14,399 bases of DNA, from contig JAOUNW010000044.1 of assembly GCA_029880755.1 (NCBI GenBank), positions 1 to 14,399 on the forward strand, read 5' to 3'. Positions 1-6,368 of the stretch are shown here, piece by piece. The DNA comes from Gammaproteobacteria bacterium. GTDB lineage: Bacteria > Pseudomonadota > Gammaproteobacteria > Acidiferrobacterales > SZUA-150. The notes beneath the pieces were generated by a model. It saw only the letters and a list, made by a program, of their open reading frames with translations. It was not told the origin of the DNA and made no database searches. Numbering within the stretch: the stretch's first letter is position 1; every line of letters begins with the position of its first letter. The translations under genes were made by a program, and so were the position numbers.

Positions 1-851
1 AAACCCAGTTTGGTTATCATTTGATCAAACTTACCGATTACAAACCCAGTGTCAAACTGCCTTTTGCCAAGGTCAAGGAAAAAATCAAGGAGTTGGCGCT
101 GAAACAAAAGGCGGAAGAGCGTTTCTATGACGTTACCGAGAGTTTTCATAACCTGACTTTTGAAAATCCTGATAGCCTGAAGCCAGCGGCAGATGCGCTT
201 GACCTGAAGATCAAGCAGAGCGGCTGGTTTGCAAGAACGGGCGGTGCCGGAATTGCGGCAAATCCCAAAGTATTGGATGCTGCCTTTAATCCGGAGGTTC
301 TGGAGCAGGGTCGTAACAGTGAAGTGATTGAACTAAGCGAAACATCCCTGGTATCACTTCGCGTTATGGGACACAGGAAACAGGAGCCGATGCCGCTGGC
401 ACAGGTACGCAGTCAGATTGTTGCTCAACTGAAACAGCAGTCAGCCCTTGAACGGGCATCGGCCTTACGTGATAGCTTAACACAGACATTGCAAGCGGGT
501 GGCGATCTCAAGAAGCAGGCTGCCAGTCACAACCTAAAGTACAGTGAAGCGAAAGCCCTCCGGCGCAACCAGACCGGCGAAGTTGATAGTCGTATTGTTA
601 AGGCAGTGTTTCAGGCAAAACGTCCTGAAGCGGGTCAGCCAGTCTTTGGAAGCGTGGATTTGGGTAATGCCGGTTACGCCGTATTCGTGTTGCAGCAAAT
701 AAGAGAGGGCGATCCGGCCCGTGCCGATGCCAAGACAAAAGAAAGTATCAGTGGGCAGCTAACCGGTTATCGTGGTGTTGATTACCTGCAGTATTACAGC
801 GCCGGACTCCGCCAGGAAGCGAATGTCCGGATTTTTGCTGATAATTTATAG
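1..851 (+). CDS. ppiD: Peptidyl-prolyl isomerase PpiD, C-terminal part (cut by left edge)
   Basis: This is the last 282 residues of a larger protein. The frame is open from base 3 and reads TQFGYHLIKLT, the typical last strand of a parvulin-type PPIase domain, so the isomerase active site lies mostly off the window. The remainder is the helical C-terminal chaperone region of the PpiD/SurA type; the segment SEVIELSETSLVSLRV matches the pattern seen in PpiD proteins. PpiD is an inner-membrane-anchored periplasmic folding factor that works near the SecYEG exit, with an N-terminal anchor that would be outside this window. E. coli PpiD is about 620 residues, so slightly less than half is visible. 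It ends with TAG and is convergent with fabI, with 6 bp between the two stop codons. SurA is the main alternative name, but the position next to fabI favours PpiD. Confidence 0.88.
   Translation, partial: TQFGYHLIKLTDYKPSVKLPFAKVKEKIKELALKQKAEERFYDVTESFHNLTFENPDSLKPAADALDLKIKQSGWFARTGGAGIAANPKVLDAAFNPEVLEQGRNSEVIELSETSLVSLRVMGHRKQEPMPLAQVRSQIVAQLKQQSALERASALRDSLTQTLQAGGDLKKQAASHNLKYSEAKALRRNQTGEVDSRIVKAVFQAKRPEAGQPVFGSVDLGNAGYAVFVLQQIREGDPARADAKTKESISGQLTGYRGVDYLQYYSAGLRQEANVRIFADNL
802..836 (+). terminator. Possible hairpin terminator inside the ppiD 3' end
   Basis: Arms CCGGAC (802-807) and GTCCGG (825-830) enclose a 17-base loop in which CGC/GCG could pair further. ATTTTT follows directly. 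The layout suits an intrinsic terminator for ppiD placed just before its stop codon, where the 6-bp gap to fabI leaves no other room. The stem is short, so the call is tentative. Confidence 0.35.
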
Positions 852-857
852 AAGACT

Positions 858-1637
858 TTATTCGGTAACGGCAACTGTGCTGAAGCCGGCATCCACGTAA
901 GTAATTTCCCCGGTAATGCCAGAAGCCAGGTCGGAACACAGAAAGGCCGCGGCATTACCCACTTCATCAATCGTGACTCCCCGACGAAGCGGCGCGTATT
1001 TCTCAAAACTGCTGAGCATTTTCTTGAAATCACTGATGCCTGCAGCTGCCAGAGTCTTAATAGGACCGGCAGAGATACCGTTTACCCGCGTTCCTTCAGG
1101 GCCCAGAGAGTACGCCAGATAGCGCACATTGGCCTCCAGACTGGCCTTGGCCACGCCCATGACGTTGTAGTTGGTCAGGGCGCGCACCGCTCCCAGGTAG
1201 CTTAGGGTCAGTATGGCGCCGTTGCGGTTTTGCATCATGGCGCGGCCGGCTTTGGCCAGGGCCGCCAAGCTGTAGGAGCTGATATCGTGTGCCAACTGGA
1301 AGCCTTCGCGGGTGACGCAGTCTATGTATGAGCCGTTTAGCTGCTCACGGGGAGCAAATGCCACTGAGTGGACGATAATATCCAGGCCGTCCCAATAATT
1401 GTCGAGCTTGGAAAACACTTCGTCGATTTCCTGATCGCTGGCCACGTCGCAGGGCAGGGCAATATCGGAATCCACCTGACCGGCCAGTTTTTCTACCCGG
1501 GACTTCAGTTTGTCTGTCTGATATGTAAAGGCAATTTCAGCGCCTTCGCGATGCATAGCCTTGGCAATGCCCCAGGCGATGGAACGGTCACTTGCAGCGC
1601 CAACGATGAGTGCGCGTTTGCCGGCCAGAAAACCCAT
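858..1637 (-). CDS. fabI: Enoyl-[acyl-carrier-protein] reductase (NADH), FabI
   Basis: A 259-residue short-chain dehydrogenase/reductase fold protein that reduces the trans-2 double bond of enoyl-ACP in the last step of each fatty-acid elongation cycle, in the cytoplasm. It opens with MGFLAGKRALIVGAAS and the nucleotide-binding GAASDRSIAWG stretch. The catalytic residues fall at the FabI positions: Tyr147 in SYLGA, and Tyr157 with Lys164 in YNVMGVAK. The substrate loop region SAGPIKTLAAAG is intact. Length is close to E. coli FabI (262). The start is fixed by the family N-terminus and by the strong ribosome site AGGGAG eight bases upstream. Residue 93 is Ala where E. coli has Gly93, the position known for triclosan/diazaborine resistance changes; Ala is also natural in Bacillus and Staphylococcus FabI, so this is not proof of resistance. 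It stands alone on its strand. Confidence 0.97.
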   Translation of the reverse strand: MGFLAGKRALIVGAASDRSIAWGIAKAMHREGAEIAFTYQTDKLKSRVEKLAGQVDSDIALPCDVASDQEIDEVFSKLDNYWDGLDIIVHSVAFAPREQLNGSYIDCVTREGFQLAHDISSYSLAALAKAGRAMMQNRNGAILTLSYLGAVRALTNYNVMGVAKASLEANVRYLAYSLGPEGTRVNGISAGPIKTLAAAGISDFKKMLSSFEKYAPLRRGVTIDEVGNAAAFLCSDLASGITGEITYVDAGFSTVAVTE

Positions 1638-1672
1638 AGTAATATCTCCCTCGGTAGCGATTGTTGGCGCGG

Positions 1673-1701
1673 ATTCTAACCGGAAAGGACAAGATGCTCC
1701 A
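1673..1701 (-). promoter_or_regulatory. Possible fabI promoter
   Basis: Read on the minus strand, TAGAAT (1678-1673) sits 17 bases after TGGAGC (1701-1696). The -10 box is good and the -35 box poor, about 35 bases upstream of the fabI start codon. This is a weak match, listed because fabI has no upstream gene on its strand and must be transcribed from this interval. Confidence 0.25.
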
Positions 1702-1725
1702 GCCTGTGTTTTGAGGTCACAGATA

Positions 1726-1738
1726 AAACAAGGTTTTG
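1726..1738. repeat. Small inverted repeat between fabI and the transporter operon
   Basis: AAAAC and GTTTT arms around a 3-base centre (AAG), partly over the proposed -35 box of the transporter promoter. It could be an operator half-site pair, but five-base arms of A/T-rich sequence are easily met by chance. Confidence 0.2.
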
Positions 1739-1764
1739 TTCCCTCGCATAATCCCGGTTATGAT
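1736..1764 (+). promoter_or_regulatory. Sigma-70-like promoter for the transporter operon
   Basis: TTGTTC (1736-1741), a 17-base spacer, then TATGAT (1759-1764). Both boxes are close to consensus with ideal spacing. Transcription would begin near 1771, leaving a leader of about 28 bases before the ATG at 1799. This also argues against the longer reading frames that begin at 1736 or 1760, since those codons lie inside the promoter. Confidence 0.5.
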
Positions 1765-1798
1765 TTGGCCCTGGAGGAGTCGCCATTATAAAAACGCA

Positions 1799-3973
1799 AT
1801 GAGGCACACCAGCTTGGGGTATATGAAAGCATTGGCAGCAGGCCTGATGCTAATGCAGTCTGTTTTGGCATTGGCGGCCTGGAACAATCCCTATCCCGGC
1901 GTTGATGCCAAAAAGAACATTCTGTACACGGCATTTGCCGAGCGGCCCAAGCATCTTGATCCGGTGCGCTCCTATTCGTCCAACGAGTACGCGTTTATCG
2001 CTCAGATTTATGAGCCACCATTTCAATATCATTACCTGAAACGCCCCTATCAACTGGAGGCGCTCACCGCTGAAACAGTGCCTGTACCCAGTTATTATGA
2101 TAAACATCAGCGCCGCTTGCCGGAAAACGCCATTGCCGCTCAAGTAGCCTATAGCGTCTACACTATTCGCCTGCGCCAAGGCATTCATTATCAACCTCAC
2201 CCGGCCTTTGCCAAAAATAAGGATGGCGGTTTTCGATATCATCCTTTAGGCGAAAGTGATCTGGATGACATTAACGCCTTGAGTGATTTCCGCGAGAGTG
2301 ATACCCGGGAACTGATCGCCGCTGACTATGTATACCAGATAAAAAGAATTGCTGATCCAAAATTGCATTCACCAATTTATAGTGTCATGGCTGAGTATAT
2401 CGTCGGACTGAGAGAACTGGCGGACAATATTAAGCAGGCAAGACAACAGCAGAAAGATAGTGTTGGCAGGTATCTCGATCTAAACCAGTTTCCGCTCGAT
2501 GGAGTCAGCGTAATTGATCGCTATACTTATGAAATAAAAATTAAGGGGAAGTACCCGCAGTTCCTGTATTGGATGGCGATGCCGTTTTTTGCGCCCATAC
2601 CACAGGAAGCCGATATCTTTTTCTCCCAGCCGGGTATGAAAGAAAAAAACCTGACCTTGAACTGGTATACGGTTGGCACCGGGCCTTACATGTTAACGGT
2701 GAACGATCCCAATCGAAAGATGGTCATGGAACGCAACCCGCATTATCACGATGACTTTTATCCATCGGAAGGAGAACCGGGCGATGCGGATACAGGTTTG
2801 CTGACAGACGCCGGTAAACGCCTGCCGTTTATCGATAAAGTGGTTTTTAGTCTGGAGAAGGAGGGCATTCCTTACTGGAACAAGTTTTTGCAGGGTTACT
2901 ATGACCGCTCCGGCATCAGTGCAGAGAGTTTCGATCAGGCCATCAAGGTATCAACCGGCGGTGATATGGAGCTGACGGAAGACATGAGAGCCAAAGGCAT
3001 TCGCTTGTTAACCAGTGTTGCAGCATCGACCTATTATTTTGGTTTCAATATGCTGGACCCAGTTGTGGGAGGATACAGCGAGCGTTCCCGAAAATTACGC
3101 CAGGCTATTTCTATCGCCCTGGATTTTGAAGAACGAATCTCCATTTTTCTCAACGGTCGCGGTATTCCCGCGCAGGGTCCGTTGCCACCGGGAATTTTTG
3201 GTTATAGCAGTGGCCAGGATGGAATGAATCCCTATGTGTATGACTGGAAACAGAGGAGGGCTCAGCGTAAGTCCATTGAAGATGCCAGAAAGCTGCTGGA
3301 GCAGGCAGGTTACCCCAATGGCCGGGACGCGGAAACCGGGAAACCCTTGTTGCTGTATTTCGACACCACGGGCACAGGCCCCGAAGAAAAGGCCAAGCTG
3401 GATTGGATGCGCAAGCAGTTTGAAAAACTGAATATTGAGTTGGTCATACGTAATACAGATTACAATCGCTTTCAGGACAAGATGCAAAACGGCAGCGCCC
3501 AGATGTTTGAGTGGGGCTGGAACGCCGATTATCCGGATCCCGAGAACTTCTTGTTTCTGCTTTACGGCGGCAATAAAAAAGTGGGTAACAATGGCGAGAA
3601 TGCCAGTAATTATGAGAATCCAGAGTTTGACGCATTATTCAGGCGCATGAAGGACATGGACAATACGCCGGAAAGGTTCAGGATCATTGATGCCATGATG
3701 GAAATCGCACGCCGTGATGCTCCGTGGGTCTGGGGGTTCCATCCCAAGCAATTCACTTTGCAGCACCAGTGGATGTTTAACAGCAAGCCCAATCTTATGG
3801 CCAATAATACACTCAAGTATGCACGCCTGGATCCTGAGGTGAGGGCGCAGCATCGGGAGCGCTGGAACCAGCCGGTGCTATGGCCCATTGTTTTGCTGCT
3901 GCTATTGGTTGTGGTGTCACTGGTGCCGGTGGTGATTTCCTATCGGCGAAGGGAGTACGGGACAAAGCCATGA
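1799..3973 (+). CDS. Peptide-type ABC transporter substrate-binding protein with C-terminal membrane anchor
   Basis: A 724-residue extracytoplasmic binding protein of the SBP family 5 (Dpp/Opp/YejA-like) class. Residues 1-26 form a Sec signal peptide with the hydrophobic stretch ALAAGLMLMQSVLALA and a likely cut after ALA. Family features include the early LDPVRSY and IYEPPFQY segments, TVGTGPYML near 291-299 and the late FEWGWNADYPDPENFL (570-585). It is longer than usual (E. coli YejA is about 604 residues). Residues 691-715 are a strongly hydrophobic helix, followed by SYRRREYGTKP, whose arginines fit a cytoplasmic tail. The protein is therefore predicted to be tethered to the inner membrane rather than free in the periplasm. 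Start: ATG 1799 is chosen from the signal peptide and promoter position. GGAGG at 1773 is about 21 bases away, so ATG 1823 is possible. Its stop overlaps the next gene as ATGA. Ligand specificity is unknown. Confidence 0.85.
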   Translation: MRHTSLGYMKALAAGLMLMQSVLALAAWNNPYPGVDAKKNILYTAFAERPKHLDPVRSYSSNEYAFIAQIYEPPFQYHYLKRPYQLEALTAETVPVPSYYDKHQRRLPENAIAAQVAYSVYTIRLRQGIHYQPHPAFAKNKDGGFRYHPLGESDLDDINALSDFRESDTRELIAADYVYQIKRIADPKLHSPIYSVMAEYIVGLRELADNIKQARQQQKDSVGRYLDLNQFPLDGVSVIDRYTYEIKIKGKYPQFLYWMAMPFFAPIPQEADIFFSQPGMKEKNLTLNWYTVGTGPYMLTVNDPNRKMVMERNPHYHDDFYPSEGEPGDADTGLLTDAGKRLPFIDKVVFSLEKEGIPYWNKFLQGYYDRSGISAESFDQAIKVSTGGDMELTEDMRAKGIRLLTSVAASTYYFGFNMLDPVVGGYSERSRKLRQAISIALDFEERISIFLNGRGIPAQGPLPPGIFGYSSGQDGMNPYVYDWKQRRAQRKSIEDARKLLEQAGYPNGRDAETGKPLLLYFDTTGTGPEEKAKLDWMRKQFEKLNIELVIRNTDYNRFQDKMQNGSAQMFEWGWNADYPDPENFLFLLYGGNKKVGNNGENASNYENPEFDALFRRMKDMDNTPERFRIIDAMMEIARRDAPWVWGFHPKQFTLQHQWMFNSKPNLMANNTLKYARLDPEVRAQHRERWNQPVLWPIVLLLLLVVVSLVPVVISYRRREYGTKP

Positions 3974-4947
3974 CTGCCTATATCGTACGTCGAATATTGT
4001 ATGCCATCCCTATTTTGCTGGGGGTTAATATTCTGACATTTGCCTTGTTCTTTGTTGTTAACAGCCCTGATGATATGGCGCGCGTGCATCTGGGAGTGAA
4101 GCGCGTAACACCGGAGGCAATCGACAACTGGAAATCGGAACACGGCTATGACAGGCCGCTGTTGTTTAATTCGAAAGAGGCCGGACTGGAGAAGATCACT
4201 GATACAATATTTTTTCAGCACAGCGCCAGATTGTTTGTGTTTGATTTCGGGCAGTCTGATGATGGCAGAGATATTGGTTATGATATCAGTCAACGTATGT
4301 GGGCCAGCCTTGCCATTGCCTTGCCGACATTTATTGTCGGGGTCCTGATCAATATCACTTTTGCTTTATTGTTGGCCTTCTTTCGGGGCAGCCTGTTCGA
4401 TATTTCCGGCGTTATTCTATGCGTGATACTCATGTCCATATCCGGCTTGTTTTATATCATTGGTGGACAGTATTTATTAAGCAAGCTTTGGCATCTGGTG
4501 CCGATCTCCGGATACGATAGTGGCGTGAATGCCTTGAAGTTCCTGGTATTGCCGGTGATTATTGGTGTTATTGGGGGCATCGGTGCCGGCACCCGTCTGT
4601 ACCGAACCTTTTATCTTGAAGAAATCAACAAGGACTACGTACGCACGGCGCGGGCGAAAGGATTGTCCGAGTTGCAGGTATTATTTCGTCACGTACTCAA
4701 AAACGCCATGATACCTATTCTCACTGGCGTGGTAGTTGTGATCCCGCTGTTGTTTATCGGCAGTCTGATCATGGAGTCATTTTTCGGTATTCCGGGATTG
4801 GGCAGCTATACCATTGACGCCATTAACTCTCAGGACTTTGCTATTGTCCGGGCCATGGTGTTTCTGGGCTCGGTGCTGTATATCCTTGGCCTGGTGCTGA
4901 CTGACATCAGTTACACCCTGGTGGATCCCCGGGTGAGGTTAAACTGA
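3970..4947 (+). CDS. Peptide-type ABC transporter permease, YejB/DppB class
   Basis: A 325-residue inner-membrane permease with about six helices (roughly 9-30, 112-138, 145-168, 190-208, 250-272, 291-313). The N-terminus YIVRRILYAIPILLGV is typical of the DppB/OppB/YejB side, and the hydrophilic region between helices 1 and 2 is the usual periplasmic loop. The coupling motif that contacts the ATPase is clear at about 217-250, with the core DYVRTARAKGLSELQVLFRH. The C-terminus ends in the family's DPRVRLN. The ATG at 3970 overlaps the binding-protein stop (ATGA), so translational coupling is expected. An upstream extension of this frame to 3880 lies inside the binding-protein gene and is not needed. 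It forms the membrane channel with the next gene's product. Confidence 0.92.
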   Translation: MTAYIVRRILYAIPILLGVNILTFALFFVVNSPDDMARVHLGVKRVTPEAIDNWKSEHGYDRPLLFNSKEAGLEKITDTIFFQHSARLFVFDFGQSDDGRDIGYDISQRMWASLAIALPTFIVGVLINITFALLLAFFRGSLFDISGVILCVILMSISGLFYIIGGQYLLSKLWHLVPISGYDSGVNALKFLVLPVIIGVIGGIGAGTRLYRTFYLEEINKDYVRTARAKGLSELQVLFRHVLKNAMIPILTGVVVVIPLLFIGSLIMESFFGIPGLGSYTIDAINSQDFAIVRAMVFLGSVLYILGLVLTDISYTLVDPRVRLN

Positions 4948-6365
4948 TGTCCTATTTGCCTCATATACTTATTACCGACGCCCTGATTTATTTCTTGCTG
5001 GTGCTTGTCGTGGGTTTTGCTGTGTATGCGTCACGTCATGAACATTTGCGTGCACCCTGGCGCCAGGTGTTTAATCGGCCCCTGGCGGTGGCGGCATTGA
5101 TGGTATTGTCGGTATACATCAGTATTGGTTTAGCGGACTCTGTTCATTTGCGAGAGCGAATTAGTGATACCGGCGCCGATAGGGCAGACATGGAAGCGCA
5201 GTACTCCCATCAGGTAATCAGTCTGCTGGATATTTTTTTAGGCTCCCTGCGCCAACACAGCGAGAAGACATATTCCATGCCGTTCGCCACGCATGCCTTT
5301 TCCATGGAGACTGTGATTGGACAGGACGGTAGTGTGCGCCGGGAACACCCCCGGTTGCTCTATGGTGGCGCCCACCTGAAGGACATTTCAAAGCGCGGGC
5401 AGGATATCGCTGTAAAGACGGTAACCGGAATACTTGTGGGCTTGATCGCCTGGCTACTTTTCGCGGTACTGATTATTAAGGTTGTTGCTGTGCGTACGCA
5501 CATGGCCGCTGGCGCCCTGTGGCTGAGGATAAAACGGGGAGACACCCGTTTTCCCTGGCGCAGCGCCTTGAGCACTGGTGCTGTGATATCGGCCATCGTC
5601 AGCGCCTTGATTGTGCTATCGGGAAATTATCATGTTCTGGGAACCGACCAGGTGGGAAACGATGTGCTCTACAAGTCTCTCAAGAGCATACGCACCGGCT
5701 TGTTGATTGGCACATTAACGACGCTTGTGATGTTACCTTTTGCTGTGAGCCTGGGCATTATGGCCGGTTATCTTCGGGGCTGGGTGGATGACGTAATCCA
5801 GTACACCTATACCACGCTCAGTTCCATACCCGGGGTGTTGTTGATCGCAGCGGCCATTTTGAGTCTTCAAGTGTATATGACGGCTAATCCGGAACAGTTT
5901 ACTACCGTGGCGGAACGCTCGGATATGCGCCTGTTGTTTTTGTGCATCATTCTTGGCGGCACCAGCTGGACCGGCCTTTGCCGACTGATGCGCGGTGAGA
6001 CGCTAAAGTTGCGGGAGGTGGATTATATCCAGGCGGCAGTCGCGCTGGGCGTGCCGACACGAAAGATTATGTTACGGCATATCTTTCCCAACGTTATGCA
6101 CATTGTTTTGATTAGCGTTGTTCTGGATTTCAGCGGGCTGGTGCTGGCAGAGGCGGTGCTGTCTTACGTTGGTGTCGGCGTGGATCCGGCGATGGACAGT
6201 TGGGGTAACATGATCAACGGCGCCAGATTGGAAATGGCGCGTGAGCCCATGGTCTGGTGGAGTCTTAGTGCTGCCTTTGTGTTTATGTTTGGTCTGGTGT
6301 TGTCGGCGAATCTGTTCTCCGACGCAGTGCGCGACGCCTTTGATCCTCGACTCAGGAAACGATAG
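4947..6365 (+). CDS. Peptide-type ABC transporter permease, YejE/DppC class, with long N-terminal extension
   Basis: A 472-residue permease; DppC/YejE proteins are usually about 300-340. The standard part begins near residue 205: a helix (207-226), then the hallmark LGTDQVGNDVL (231-241), the coupling motif EVDYIQAAVALGVPTRKI (357-374), SYVGVGVDPAMDSWG (406-420) and the terminal DAFDPRLRKR. In front lie about 180 extra residues with helices near 11-28, 45-63 and 156-182 and a hydrophilic stretch at 64-155. Positive residues cluster at 30-44 and 183-205, which places these on the cytoplasmic side, the N-terminus outside and residues 64-155 in the periplasm. The start ATG overlaps the previous stop (TGATG), with GAGG eight bases upstream. 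The extension resembles nothing I can name. It may contact the membrane-anchored binding protein; that is inference. Confidence 0.9.
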   Translation: MSYLPHILITDALIYFLLVLVVGFAVYASRHEHLRAPWRQVFNRPLAVAALMVLSVYISIGLADSVHLRERISDTGADRADMEAQYSHQVISLLDIFLGSLRQHSEKTYSMPFATHAFSMETVIGQDGSVRREHPRLLYGGAHLKDISKRGQDIAVKTVTGILVGLIAWLLFAVLIIKVVAVRTHMAAGALWLRIKRGDTRFPWRSALSTGAVISAIVSALIVLSGNYHVLGTDQVGNDVLYKSLKSIRTGLLIGTLTTLVMLPFAVSLGIMAGYLRGWVDDVIQYTYTTLSSIPGVLLIAAAILSLQVYMTANPEQFTTVAERSDMRLLFLCIILGGTSWTGLCRLMRGETLKLREVDYIQAAVALGVPTRKIMLRHIFPNVMHIVLISVVLDFSGLVLAEAVLSYVGVGVDPAMDSWGNMINGARLEMAREPMVWWSLSAAFVFMFGLVLSANLFSDAVRDAFDPRLRKR

Positions 6366-6368
6366 CCA

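Noticed and set aside
1736..1798. Longer binding-protein starts at TTG 1736 or ATG 1760.
   Set aside because: They put a Trp/Arg-rich stretch in front of a good signal peptide and fall inside the best promoter match.
3880..3969. Longer start for the first permease inside the binding-protein gene.
   Set aside because: The extra residues look unlike a permease N-terminus. The ATG at 3970 overlaps the previous stop as ATGA and begins the typical YIVRRILYAIP sequence.
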